Source: Lingula anatina (lineage: Eukaryota > Brachiopoda > Lingulata > Lingulida > Lingulidae). Taken from it: a stretch of DNA of 64,000 nucleotides. Positions 13,380 to 26,378 of this stretch are shown here, piece after piece. The stretch spans positions 1-64,000 of the forward strand of contig NW_019773626.1 of the NCBI RefSeq assembly GCF_001039355.2. The letters are read 5' to 3'. The translations under genes and the position numbers were made by a program. Every line of letters begins with the position of its first letter. Position 1 is the first letter of the stretch. The notes under the pieces were generated by a model. That model ran no database searches and was not told where the DNA came from. It worked only from the letters and a program-made list of their open reading frames with translations.

Positions 13380-13385
13380 AATAAA
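13380..13385 (+). other. Candidate polyadenylation signal of MCO1
   Basis: AATAAA lies about 330 bases after the stop codon. The 3' flank is conserved between MCO1 and MCO2, and MCO2 has AATAAA at the corresponding place (38343-38348), which supports a shared 3' UTR of about 300 bases. Confidence 0.55.
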
Positions 13386-13499
13386 CTTATATACTTTGTT
13401 TTTTGGAAATGAAAATTATGCATATGAGTACATAAATTGCATATAAATTGCATCAATCTGAAAACTGGCCCCCGTTTTGAAACCTGGCCCCCTTTTCAC

Positions 13500-13517
13500 A
13501 AATAAAATAAAATAAAA

Positions 13518-13572
<55 letters not shown>

Positions 13573-13573
13573 A
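13500..13573. repeat. (AAAT)n microsatellite
   Basis: A long AAAT/AATA array downstream of MCO1. It is absent from the matching place after MCO2, where a CA array (38427-38464) occurs instead. Confidence 0.95.
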
Positions 13574-14601
13574 CTTAAGTCGGGTTCCCTGACTAAGAGC
13601 TTGGTTACCAACGTAATTAAGTCGCCTTTACATCATTCATGATTCATGCCATTTTGTGATTGAGCACGGTTATGTATACAGTGTGTTGGGTATCAAAATA
13701 TTTCAAATAACGTAGCAGGACATATCTGTTTTGCCGAATGAGAGAGAGAGGGACAGACAGGGAGAGAGAGAGAAAAGTTTGTTTAATATTGGTCCGCGTG
13801 TACCAGTCATATCACCATGCATTGTTCGTATATTTAAGTGAAATAAGTTACTTAATTCTACGTTTGCAATCCACAACTTATTACGCGAAAAAGAACGCAT
13901 TTTAATAATTTTAATAATACTTAACTGAAATAAACTACCGGCGGTAGACATTAGCATTAGCCTGAAATAAATGTGTTATCCATGCACGGTTGCACTGTGT
14001 GTGTGTGTGCGTGTGTGTGTGCGTGCGTGTGTGTGTGTGTGTGTGTGTGTGTNCGGCATTTTGCTCAGGCTACGGCCCTGGAATACTTTGATAATTCTTG
14101 CATTTTATCTCTTTTACACACTTACTTTACACAGGAAATAATATGTGAACAGAGTAACTGCATACCTTGGCTTTTTTAGTCCAAAATGTGCCCATTACAC
14201 AGCTTGATGCTGCAAATCGTACTAAGTATGCCCCAATTTGGTAAGCCATCCGATGCACATTTGAAACGGGGGAATAAGCAAGCTCACCAAGCTCAAAAAC
14301 TCAGCGCCTGAGCTATTCCAGGGGCACTTTTTGGAAGAAGTAAGATGTGACATTTAATTACTCGGTTCTCATATTTTTTAATGTACTGAGTGTGAAACAT
14401 ACGAAATGACAGACTTATCAACGCACTCAGGGAGTTCAACAATTTTGAATAAGGCCCTTCCTTGCACAGATAAGTAACTGTAGCAAAGAGGTTGGGTGTA
14501 GTCCTAATGTTTTTATTTACGTAGCTAGTGTCTATAAATAAAGTAGCCCGTGTGCATCCAGAAGTTATGAGAATCACTCAATACTGTTTTCACCGGGCGA
14601 C

Positions 14602-14946
14602 ATGACACAAGCAACATGTTGGAAACTCTCCTGTGCCCTCTTGGGAATCTTAGAGGCTGTCGTCTACACCTTCACGTTATTCGGGTGGCCTGCTTTCGTC
14701 TACATATTCATCGAGGAACGATTTTACGATGATCGTTGTTCTTTTGATTCAACTGCCAATGGCTCCGATTGCAAAGGTCTTGGAAACCTTAGAAACACCA
14801 GGCAAGGACCGTCTTCAAAAGTGCGCGGAGCAAGAAGAGATGCTGAACCTAGTTTACACGGCGGCTATGGTCGGCTTGGTGTCCACTCCCGTTCTTGGAT
14901 ATGTCTATGACCACTGCGGGCTAGTTTGCGTGAGGATCCTTTCTAT
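14602..14946 (+). pseudogene. SLC43-type transporter copy A: single stranded exon 1 with frameshift
   Basis: Nearly identical to exon 1 of copy B (39534-39883) but 345 instead of 350 nt. Five bases are missing near 14786, where B reads 'ggaaactgcacctta' and A reads 'ggaaacctta'. The reading frame therefore breaks after the first helix (GWPAFVYIFIEERFYDDRC) and residues GSDCKGLGN. The 5' half encodes membrane segment 1. After the break the old frame still spells EEMLNLVYTAAMVGLVSTPVLGY in a shifted frame, ending at a good donor (ctat|gtaagt). No exons 2-9 follow: homology to copy B stops at 15382, inside what would be intron 1. It is thus a truncated by-product of the segmental duplication and cannot make a transporter. 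Its promoter-side region is retained, so transcription is possible. Confidence 0.88.
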
Positions 14947-17593
14947 GTAAGTAATATATATAATGTCATTATGTATAGCAATGTATTTATGGTGGCCGTT
15001 ATGGTACATCGACAATGACAGCTTCGTCTTCTTTGTGCTCTATCCCCATCTCCCTCTCTCTCTCTTTCTCTCTCTCTTACCACACACAAACTAAAACGTA
15101 CTCGTACTATAGGGTCCCATCTAGCTGCTTGCCCAGTTTGAACAAGGTTGTGTTCCGATGTTTGGTCAAATACCCTACGACCGATTTTGTACCAGCTGGA
15201 AGGGTCCCATGCGTAAACACATAACTAAATGTTTTAACATAACATTTTAAATATCATAAACATATTATAGTGGTGTTCTAAAATAGCTTAGTCATTTACA
15301 ATTTATTGATATTATAAATGCATTTAACATTTGCTAGCTTTATACATGTACTTTGTTTGAATACCGAAACATTTCATTGAAGCTAAGATCTAATATACCG
15401 TTTATTAGATCTTAGTTTACCCCAATCTAAATTATTTTCCGTATGGTATTAGCAGTAGTTGGGCGAAAAAACGGCTTTGGATTTGGGACAGTTTGTTAAA
15501 AAATAAAGCTAAGTAAGAAACAAACGGAAAATAATAGATAACGAATTGACAAAAAGTGTGCTTAACCTGAAAGATGAAATTTGACATTTTCAGACAATTT
15601 CAGTAAAATATATTTTGTGTCAAGAGTAGCAGAAATAAATAAATAAATAAATAAAGATAATTTCTATGTTATTTCAAACAAAAACTGTATATTATATTAC
15701 GAGAGGTTTTCTTCATAGTCTTATTAGGTCCAAGCGTGGAGTAACCGCTAAAACTGCGGTGACGAACTTTATTTGACCCGATGTCGGTTGAAGGCCCACC
15801 AAGCGTCGCATTGTGTTAGAGAGGCCTGAAGCACAATGACAAGATGGGGGAGTTGGTCCGCGATTTTTTGGGGTTGGTTCTCCTTTGCATTGCACACTCC
15901 AATTCATGTCACAGTTGATTAGTAAGTTTAATATCAGGGCTCAACATATCGTGTTTTATATAAGAGTAATCCATAATAGAGTGTTGAAATCAATAAATCA
16001 AGTTTTATCCTCGCAATTCACTCTAAAATACCATACGACAGCAATATGAATTCTACTGGTAAGAATAGTTTATCAAATACATGTTCACAAATTAGAATTA
16101 TGTATAGGGATAAAATATACATGTACCTCTAGGGATCAGTAGCTTTATGTCTGGCCGTAGCTGTATTTTACTCTGGTCTAATAAAAGTGTAGGTATTTAT
16201 ATGTACAAGTAAATTTTGGTATAACGGGACTATAGGGGAGGAACGTAAAAACTACCGTTATGTTGACAAAGCTGCAAGTAAGATTATTAAAGGACAGATG
16301 TCCCAGGCTAAAAACTTGGCAAGCGAAAATAGAGAGCGCATTACATAGAAAAACTGCTTTTCTAACAGTACTAGCAGTTTTTGTTGGAGGTGTTTACGCT
16401 GATGTCAGGAATTTGATTTGTCTGTAAATAAGAAATTTGTGGCTGTTCAAACAGCTGTTGTGTAAACATTATCGAATTTTTGCAGTAGTGTGACTTCATA
16501 ATAGTCGAAGAGTGTTTATCTTTCAGGTAGACTTTTTCACGTGAATTGCGTCGCTTTTTATCAGCAAATACATCTGCGCTTTTGTCATGCATAGAGCATA
16601 GAGTGTTTTGTCGTCCTACGGGATCTTATTTTTGAAACCAATATTTACACGACTGGCATTTCTTAATACTTTTACTTTCAGAGCAAACACCCTAATGAAA
16701 ATTGTGGGCAAACATGTTGAAAGTACTAAACATACAATGTAGGACATGTCACACTATTGCCACAATTCGCCCAAAACTTTTTATTCACTGCTTAACATAC
16801 ACTCTTTTGGGTAATTAATAAATCTTCAGTGATCAGTGACTAAATTAATTAACATATACACATATAAAATCTTGTTCAGGCTTGAAGTTACCCCTCAAAA
16901 TAGAAAGGTGTTAAATTAACGATTAAGGTTCTGAGACGCCTTATACATGCTTATACATTACAACGAAAAATATAAACACCGATATTTTATATATTCAGGT
17001 TTTTTTCATCGTTTTAAATCAGCACAAAGATAGTTGCATTATTGAACAGATAGATATCAGATACAAATTATTTTCGATATTTGGACGACAATAAACGGTT
17101 ACAATATCCTTAAACAAACGATTTACTTCCCAATCTCACACGAGAAGAGAAAAACATAAAGAAAACAAAATAGATTGATGTACTATTGTGAAAAACTTTC
17201 CTAATTCTTAACCGCTATACACCAAAGAGGTAGGGTCCACAGATGCCCGATAAGGGGCCTACGTTGATTGTTTGGAGAGTAAATCATCCAGTGCAGAATG
17301 TCGGCTAGAAGAAAACAAAGTCTGATATTCAGTTCACATCATGCATCTATATTCTTAGAGTGGACGCAGTCTTTGAAACTCACGGCAGAACTTATATTAT
17401 ATAAAATACCCAAACATTAAAAAAAATCCTTGAGGGCGGGGAGTGAACGCTTCCACTTTTTTTTGAAGCTCAGGATCCATTGTTGTTAGTGGAAAATGCA
17501 TTAGTAATTTTAGCTCGTCCTTTAAATTTCGTATTGCACACATATTTGGCCGTATTTCTAATGGAGTGTTGATTTAAGGCATGTGACATTCAG
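14947..17593. other. Intron-1 remnant, duplication breakpoint and junction of the two units
   Basis: 14947-15382 matches copy B intron 1 (39884-40326). Right after the end of homology lies a perfect hairpin (15384-15414). 15778-15835 is a dispersed repeat also at 3655-3725. From about 16310 to 17570 the sequence matches the window start (about 150-1010), marking the beginning of the second duplicated unit. No gene is seen. Confidence 0.6.
15384..15414. repeat. Perfect hairpin at the duplication breakpoint
   Basis: Stem TAAGATCTAAT, loop ATACCGTTT, stem ATTAGATCTTA (11 bp stem, 9-base loop). It begins two bases after the last base shared with copy B intron 1. Confidence 0.8.
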
Positions 17594-18013
17594 TCAATTG
17601 AACGACATGAAGGCAACGTCAATACAACTCTCTCCTTCCTTGTTTGAGAGATATCTTTTCACGTTTTCCATGTATTCTTTCTGTCTCCAGCGTAGAGGTC
17701 CACCGAGAGAATTTCCAATTTCCAAACACATCGTCTTCAGTTTAACAAGGGTCTCTTCCTGGCGCAAAAAGACATCGTTTAACTTTGATCTCAGGACAAG
17801 GATGGACTTTTCAGCCCTCTGATGACTCACATCTGACTCGTCACAGGGTGCGGGCGTTGTTTCCTTTGTCGGGGGAATGTCTTTGTCTTCAATCTGTGTT
17901 TTATATTTCTTACTGCTCTGCATTTTTATCTTTCTACGGAAGATAAAAAATATAATATAGAAATGCAGAATGAAGATGCAATGTGACATTCTTTGTGTAC
18001 ATATCGGTTGCAT
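17594..18013 (-). CDS. Uncertain minus-strand ORF (possible terminal exon, hypothetical)
   Basis: Open for 139 codons on the minus strand. A hydrophobic stretch near the N-terminus (CIFILHFYIIFFIF) may in fact be intron: 'tatcttccgtag' at about 17937-17948 on the minus strand looks like a splice acceptor, after which the frame continues KMQSSKKYKTQIEDKDIPPTKETTPAPCDE as an acidic, Lys-rich stretch and then a helical part (EETLVKLKTMCLEIGNSL, then WRQKEYMENVKRYLSNKE). The composition looks protein-like, but no family is recognised and there is no partner copy in the first unit. It may be a last exon of an unmodelled gene or a fossil. Confidence 0.25.
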   Translation of the reverse strand: MQPICTQRMSHCIFILHFYIIFFIFRRKIKMQSSKKYKTQIEDKDIPPTKETTPAPCDESDVSHQRAEKSILVLRSKLNDVFLRQEETLVKLKTMCLEIGNSLGGPLRWRQKEYMENVKRYLSNKEGESCIDVAFMSFN

Positions 18014-18865
18014 TCTTTAATCAAATTTATTTTCTTTCATATTTGACATCGTGAGCCACTCCCCAGTGCTAGAACAATAAATGGTGAAAAGACGTAGTCA
18101 TATGAAAACCAACAACAGCAAAAACACCCAAAACATGTAAAATGTCAGTCATATGTATACGTGTAGTTTGTGTTAAATCGGAGAATGCCGCTTTCAGTTT
18201 ATGATGTTGTTAGTTATTGTATCAATAGATATATGGAATTTCCAAGCTGGCATCTATCTAAGAAGGAAAATCTGCGTATGCTTCTAATCACTGCAAAAAC
18301 AGAAATTTTGAGTCATACTCACGTTAATGTCGAGCTCTTCATACATGTACTAGGATATCGATTAGTAAGCCGTTAAGATATGGGACTGGATGTTGCGTGA
18401 AGCAGGAACAAAGAACGTGTCTTATAGTGTCACAATCAATTTTACCATGCAACAATAAAAGAATTATCCATGAATAATGATAAAAACAACAATGAGGGAC
18501 GATTATGTGTTCACTTAACCAAAGACATATTGGAAATATTTGGTTAATCATCTTATAGTCCAAAGGGTAGAAAAAAAGTAAAACCGAAACAATCGGTTTT
18601 TATGCTAGTGTTTGACCTTACCTATGAAAGGATTTGTCAAAATGTTGAAATTCTATGAGATATTGCATTTTGAAATTTGCAAAATTTTCACTTTAAAAGG
18701 CTCTGTGACCTTGAAAATTAGGTCAAGGTCAATGAAATTGGGTGGACCGGAATAACTTTTCATAGGCTATCAGTATTAATTTTTTCAGAATTTTAGAAAG
18801 ACGAAAAATAATAAGAAGAAGAATAATAACAGGAAAAACAATAGTATTCCCCTATGGGGAATCCT

Positions 18866-18898
<33 letters not shown>

Positions 18899-18915
18899 TA
18901 TAAAAGTAATAATAA

Positions 18916-18946
<31 letters not shown>

Positions 18947-21723
18947 ATTTTGGACATCTCATGCTGCAAAATTAAGCAAAAGTACGGGAATTAAACGGGA
19001 ATTAGTTAATATTTAGGCCACACGTGCATACAAATTATTTGTGAATCTATTGTGTTATTTACCTTTTTTTAAACCTGTTCATTCTTCCTCTTTATCAGAT
19101 ATATCGGTAAATATCAAATATATTCCCCTTTTGAACTTGTAATAACTTGTAGCATGCTCCATGCTCTGAAAACCAGCACATGTATATTCCGAAACCGCCA
19201 CGTAGTAAAAAAAAAATGTCACCAAAATTTAGAATTATTACTCCTGTGGATTTGAAATAAACATCCGTTTGATTTTGACTATATTCCGTATCCACCTCGT
19301 TGTCAGAAATATCACCAAAAAGTAAATTTCTTTCTCCTTACTTGTGAAAAATAAGTTTGACTATATTCCGGTCCGACGCTCCTTGTTTATCAGCAATGTC
19401 ACTTTTGCAACAGGCCCAGCTAGGTGTGGCTCAGCTGAGAAGCGCACGGTCAGTGTCGATGATTGATACTTTTCACGCCAGTTGAACATCCATGACAAGT
19501 ATTTAGCAAAAATTGACCAAATTGGTCAGAGATTACGTAAGAATTTGGTGGGAGGTGACCAGCGCACGCGGACGAGTTTATTTCATATAACATCTCTAGA
19601 GCGTGATATAGGGTCACTTTATTCGGTTTTAGGGGTGTTTTAGGATGAAATGACTGTATTTTTTTCTCGGTATGTATGTCAAATAATACACTGTCACCCT
19701 CTCGCGATATATATGCATTGAACACCTCTCGCTGACGCTCGAGGTGTTATGGCATATATCGCTCGGGTGACAGTGTATTATCTCACACGTAATCCTAGAC
19801 ATGAATTTGACAGCAAAACCGCCATACTTCCACCTAACGATAATACATGCACAGAAAGTTCATTTACCACAAATTTAATAACGATTGCGAAAAACAGACT
19901 TCGTTGGGGTGATTTTTTTTCACAGAAAGAACAAAAATTGGTGCGTGCGCAGAACGTCATCCATAATAAATAAAAAGTGTGGCCTAAACAAGTCTTAGCT
20001 GTAAGTTGAAGCTGTGAGTAAATTTCTACATACATTGGGCACCATGGTCACCAAAGAAAGTCTATACTGCCAATACTTAAATGCCTTTCAAAAAAAAAAA
20101 TCGCCTTATGTGGGAATCAACACATTTTTAAACAAAATATCCAACACAATTCAATGAAACTTGATGTACAACCTTGGCCCAAGATATCATGAACTTGTAA
20201 ACAAACGAACAAAAAAATAAATAAATAAGTAAATAAATAAATAAATAATTAAAAAAAAACATAATTACCAATATTCATAAGTACTTTGCTCTGTTAGCAA
20301 TTTTATTACTGATACGATCTTAAGCCATGTCGCTCATGCACGGGTTGGTATTAGCGTTACGTTACATGATGCATTTGAACTCCTTTCTTCGTATTCATAT
20401 TGTGCCTAGCAGGGGGGTATGTGACTAATAGGAAGCATTTTATTTTAGATGGGCAATTACAACGTATTTTAGAAATTAAAATAAAAACTAAACCTGATGG
20501 TGACCTTAGCTTTGATTATTTGCCTCTTTTTCTCCACTCTGTATTTTCACAATCCATAGGTAATATGAATAACGCCCCACTGTAAGCTGCCACAAGGACT
20601 TTAACACAAAAACAAATTCGCATATTTTATGGAATCTCAGTAGACTTTACGTTGACAATAGCTTAGCCACCATTCCTGTCGGCTTATTTATGCACAGGTC
20701 ACAAGGGAAAAGCAGGAATAGCTTTCACAAAAGGCTTTTTTATTTGCCGCTTATGTTATACTGGTTTGTGGTACAATGGACTTACAAAGTCTATTATATT
20801 GCTACGCAAACATAATTTGTGATATAATACGTAAGTGTAATTCTGCACCACGGCCAGGTGTTAGACTCCCTAATGGGTATTGTTACCAGGGATTTGATTT
20901 TAATACCTTGTTAATGTACAACTACGTAGGGTTGGCAGAAAAACACAAAGCTTGGATGTTTGATGTGTTTATATTTACAGTTCACTGGCATCTTGTCTAA
21001 CGTAAAACGTTATATTTCTAACGTAAAATTGTAACAGAATTTTGCTAAGATGAGCATCACCGAAGCATAGTTGTAGTGGGTGGATGTAAACTATTTAAAA
21101 ATTGAAAGCAACGGAGGGGTATTCTTTTGCCCATGGCAGACGTATGCCTGCGAGCGGGCGCGCGCGTGTGTGTATGTATGTGTTCGAGGGGTGTGTGTGT
21201 GGGGGGAGAGTCCTCTCGGGATGCCGCCTTCTGCCCCAATAGATCCAGAGACGGTTTAAAAAGCAAGCGGCGTATGTGCTGGCCCTACAACGCATAAGCC
21301 GCACAATATAATGTCCCTCTGCTCACCTTGAAGTTTGTCAATACGTGTACGTTATCCTTAGCTAAATCGATAATGGATAACGTAAGGAAAATAAACTAAG
21401 GTCGGGTCCCATTTTTGGCACACAAAGGCATTAAAAGAAGGTGACACATTATTATTGAACATATGGCTCTCACCAATAAATTGTTCGTATATATTTTACT
21501 CTGAGAACCCTGGGTATAACTATAGTCACATGGGTCAAGCCCTCGTGTTAGCAAAAATTGGGCAAGCATCATTTTCAACACCAGTGTTTTGCTTCTATTT
21601 TAAGGTCAATTCGAGCTCTTGTTACGTAGGGGTTGCGTATGAATCTGCACCGCGCTTTTTTTTAACTAATAGCAGGACGATCGATTAAGCGGAACGTCGA
21701 CTGCTACAGGTGAAAATAAAACA
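18014..21723. other. Non-coding region upstream of MCO2
   Basis: It contains a dispersed repeat of the kind common in marine invertebrates (about 18580-18860, with 'ctctgtgacc' and 'ggtcaaggtca', ending in a small hairpin 'attccccta tggggaat'), AAT and AAAT arrays (18869-18940), a long imperfect hairpin (19686-19787), an AAAT array near 20210-20250, and from about 21215 the block shared with the region upstream of MCO1. Short ORFs here (for example 20400-20585 and 20776-21000) show no recognisable protein. Confidence 0.55.
19686..19787. repeat. Long imperfect hairpin / palindromic repeat
   Basis: The left arm, from 'aataatacactgtcaccc' to 'gaacacctc', and the right arm, from 'gaggtgtta' to 'gggtgacagtgtattat', are reverse complements over more than 40 bases with few mismatches, around a short centre ('tcgctgacgc'). 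This is the structure of a small palindromic MITE. No flanking duplication was assigned. Confidence 0.65.
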
Positions 21724-23591
21724 ATGGGCAACAGGGCGGTTTCATATTTATTTTTTAGCGTTATTCTAATAACACAAAATGGACACGAAACCAAAGCAGG
21801 GTATAACCACAACGTGGCATTCAAACCTGAATGTGAACGCAGAGGTGATTATATCCCAAGCAAGTGCGTCTACAACTGGACTATCGACTATCGTATGACA
21901 GGGGTGTGGTACAACACGAGGAGGAACACGGGAAAACCGGTCTTTAGGTATGATAATGACCAGTATTACTATGGGGAACAGTCAAACTGCACACGTCTGC
22001 CGTTGTCAGAGTCTGGTGAGTTTATCCAAATTACACGATCCATACACTGTACTAGACAATTATGCCTTTTTATATACTATTTGCATATTCCAATCCCAGC
22101 TCTTAAAGGTATTAATTACGCATACAAAATCCCATTGATTAATTAATTATTTAAAGCAATAATAAATTAATTAACAAGAACTAAAATACAGAGCAGCTGA
22201 TCTTGTTTACTTTCTCCCTCCAGACCTTGACGATGTCATCATGACGGACGGAGGTTACCGTAGAGTCATCACCATTAACGGGCAGTTTCCCGGGGAGACA
22301 ATAGTGGCTTACTACGGGACACAGGTACATAACAATTAACATGTCATGTGAGAATGAAAACGTTCTATCACCATTATTGTTTTTCTTCAATCGGAGAACA
22401 TCGAAAGAAAGCTAAATACAGTGATGGTATTTCCTCAAATTATTTTGTGTCAATTTTCTCTTTTTTATTTATAGGGATATGCCTTTACGTTGACATTTAA
22501 CACATAATGACATTTGCAATTACGTTTTCATTTCAGTTGATAATCAGTGTCACTAACAATCTAGAAGAAGAGGGTGTGTCCATCCATTGGCATGGCATCG
22601 TGCAGAGAGATACTCCATACATGGACGGGGTGGCTCGCATATCACACTGTCCAATCAACCCCGGGGAGACATTCGTGTATAGGTAAGGTTATCCGTCACT
22701 AACCAATCACATTTGTCGATATATTATTTTGTTTGGCGTATATATTAGTTCCAAATATTCCGCCTGGAATTTTATTTGTATGCCATCATAATAATCCTAC
22801 AGTATTGCCTTTTGGAGAGTCACCATATTTGTTCCACGGATCTGATAGTCCGCTGTTCTGAATGTGCTCTGAGTGTGTGTGTGTGTGTGTGTTGTGTGTG
22901 TGTGTTATGTGTGTGTGTGTTATGTGTGTGTATGTGTGTGTTATGTGTGTGTGTGTTATGTGTGTGTGTGTTATGTGTGTGTATGTGTGTGTTATGTGTG
23001 TGTATGTGTGTGTTATGTGTGTGTGTGTTATGTGTGTGTGTTATATGTGTGTGTTATGTGTGTGTGTTGTGTGTTTGTGTGTGTTGTGTGTGTGTGTNNN
23101 NNNNNNNNNNNNNNNNNNNNNNNNNNNNNNNNNNNNNNNNNNNNNNNNNNNNNNNNNNNNNNNNNNNNNNNNNNNNNNNNNNNNNNNNNNNNNNNNNNNN
23201 NNNNNNNNNNNNNNNNNNNNNNNNNNNNNNNNNNNNNNNNNNNNNNNNNNNNNNNNNNNNNNNNNNNNNNNNNNNNNNNNNNNNNNNNNNNNNNNNNNNN
23301 NNNNNNNNNNNNNNNNNNNNNNNNNNNNNNNNNNNNNNNNNNNNNNNNNNNNNNNNNNNNNNNNNNNNNNNNNNNNNNNNNNNNNNNNNNNNNNNNNNNN
23401 NNNNNNNNNNNNNNNNNNNNNNNNNNNNNNNNNNNNNNNNNNNNNNNNNNNNNNNNNNNNNNNNNNNNNNNNNNNNNNNNNNNNNNNNNNNNNNNNNNNN
23501 NNNNNNNNNNNNNNNNNNNNNNNNNNNNNNNNNNNNNNNNNNNNNNNNNNNNNNNNNNNNNNNNNNNNNNNNNNNNNNNNNNNNNNNNNNN

Positions 23592-23635
<44 letters not shown>

Positions 23636-23877
23636 CGTCTATTGAGATAACACATAATACCACATACTAAATAACATTATAATTTGACAATGATTGAAAT
23701 AAAGATTATATTTATGATTATTTGTTGGTAACAAAACACTTTGAATATATATAATATGTGTCCTCAGGTTCATAGCCTATCCCCCCGGGACCCACTGGTA
23801 CCACGCCCACCTGGGGAGTTTACGGTCTGACGGTCTGCATGGGGCACTGGTCGTCATAGACCCCGCAGAGGTGATGT

Positions 23878-23912
<35 letters not shown>

Positions 23913-26257
23913 CGAATAATAATCGATCAATTCATCATATGATGGCGTGCGTTAAGGCTCCGTGACTAATTGCGTGGCTGTATTAAAAAGTTGTTTGGTT
24001 TTAATCCCTATTAACCGATAAAACTATTGATGTGTATTCACTTTGTTTATATTTGGATTGTTTACCACGATTCTGTCGTGTATTATTGAATTATTGAAGG
24101 TCTTGGGTTTGTTGTTTAGTTAACGATTCATTCACCAATCTTTTTTTAACCCGCTGACACAGGCTAAATAACATCTTGCTTCAATAATTTTTTTTATCGC
24201 ATTAAACAAGACAACCTCCTATGCTCCCCCAATTAAGTTACTTTATTTCAGTTGTGTTACAGGCCTTCCCAACTACCAGACTCGGCACCTACGGATCCAG
24301 AATAAACCGGTATATCAGAACACACTACCCGTTTTCACGGTGTGTGTCAGATTGCATTACAGAGTATCAGCCACCACACCGATTTTGCCTGGTGCACGAT
24401 GTGATAGCAATGATCCTAAGCGGGGTTGGAAAGTAGCGCATCTCGTCTATATTCATGCGCTGTTGCAATTTTCCCTGTTCATGCTAAAAATCTGACAATA
24501 CCGCTATTTTTAATATAAAATTTAGGTTCGAACATAGCCAATGATGTTTTATAAATAAGAACTTGCAAACTTATATATTAATTTAGAAAAATAGACCTAA
24601 ATTTGATAGAGGAAGCATATTCTGTCGGGGGTGGAATATTTTCATGACTAGCGGGATGGACGCGATCAGGGGTAATCCTAGAGAAGGGTGGGAAACGTCC
24701 ATTGTTCTCGTCAGCGAGGCTGGCTTTTTTTTTCAGGGTATGTACGCACAGACAGAAAACTAAGTATTGTGGGAACGTTACTAATGAAGCCGCTGGTAGT
24801 TCTAGTAGATATCAGCCTGTAGTCTTGAACAAGCGCCTCGATGACGAGTGAACAGTTGTCAAATACAAAGGACCCAGGTGTGGTAGTTCAACTACTGTTC
24901 ATGCGTGCCGCAACGACCAAACCAAATTGCTCCTCAAGATCACAAAACAATATCCGGTACTGACGGCTAGGCTCGTCTTAATCATATAAGTAGCGCGTTT
25001 CCACCCCCTGACGAGATTGAGGGAGTCGTCTGTCGCCATGCAATGTTGTTGTATTCATACGACTCCTACTTGACGAAAACGAGGCGCGATACCCGGATGA
25101 CAGGTAGGCTTACAAAATTTGTGATGGGATATGATACTCTGTAATGCGATCTGACACACACCTTGAAAACGGGTAGTGTGGTCTGATATACCGGTTTATT
25201 CTGGATCCGTAGGTGCTGAGTCTGTTAGTTGGGTAGGCCTGTGTTACTAATATAGCCAATAAGCCGATGTGTTCTTCCACTTTGGAGTGAATCCCCCGGA
25301 TTTCTTACTGTTTGAAGAAATATCACCAGCCCAAATCTTTTAGTCAGTACAGGAAATCGGACCGAACGTAAACGGCGCAGACGTTTTTTGTCTTCTCTAT
25401 TCTTGTCACATTAATTTACTCTAGAGTGGACACCAGCCAAGCTGGCCACTAGCCCGTAACATTCTGATGGCATGTTTTAGGCTACTTAAACGCATTACCC
25501 GTGACTAAAATCGTGAGGATTTCCACGTGACCTTTATCACTCTGTTGATTATGCTTTATTGTGGCGCGAGTACACGCGCTTAAATGGTAAATCCTGACCC
25601 CAGTTTCACAAAAAAAGAAAGTTTCCGGGCTAAGAATTTCATTTCCAAGGTTACATGGTCACATCTTACCCTATATCAAGACAGTGTTAGTAAACTAAGC
25701 CAGGGAACTGACTTAAGTTTGCTTGGTTTAATTTTCCAGGCGAGGAACGACACCGACGTCACCATGATACTGACCGACTGGTTTCCACAGGGCACCTCCA
25801 CGATAGCTTCCAATGTTATTTGGGAACTGGGGCGCTTTGCGCCCTTTATGCAAACCTCACCCTCCATCCAAGACAATTTTACGGAAGGGACGTGTTTTTA
25901 TCAAACCAAGCAACACGATGGGATGGAAATAGGGGTGTGGCCAGTTCAGTCCATTCTGGTCAATGGAAAAGGTAAGGTCACTGACTTTGACCTCGTAATA
26001 ATAGTACTGTAGTACAAGTATTATTCGTTGTTGTATTATCGGTGAGGATCCAGGATTATTTGCAAAGCCGAACCCCTTGGCATGGGTTTCAGGACCCGCT
26101 GTAATTTTGGTATTTTAGAGGGCGAACGGTGCCATTTGGTACGGTTAAGAACTATGGTTCATCTAGTCAATAATTTCAAGAGGGGACCATTGGTGTGATT
26201 CTTTTTTCAGAAATCGATGGGGATTAGGACCCCCTTACACCCCCCCCCTAAATCCGA

Positions 26258-26288
<31 letters not shown>

Positions 26289-26328
26289 GCTGCTACTACT
26301 ACTACTACTACTATACTACTACTACTAA

Positions 26329-26378
<50 letters not shown>

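Larger units (their letters stand above)
13053..14601. other. Intergenic region between MCO1 and SLC43 copy A
   Basis: It holds the MCO1 3' UTR, the AAAT array, an AG-rich patch near 13740, a GT array at about 13998-14052 with one N at 14053, and from about 14200 a block nearly identical to the promoter-side region of SLC43 copy B (about 39130-39533). No gene was found. Confidence 0.6.

Noticed and set aside
15713-15907. Minus-strand ORF in the junction region
   Set aside because: Overlaps a dispersed repeat also found at 3655-3725, where the frame is not open; likely repeat-derived.
20400-21000. Two short ORFs upstream of MCO2
   Set aside because: Around 60-75 codons, no recognisable protein, no splice partner and no copy in the first unit.
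22776-23670. Long ORFs through the TG array and the N gap (Cys-Val repeats)
   Set aside because: Produced by a simple repeat and by N being read as open codons; not genes.
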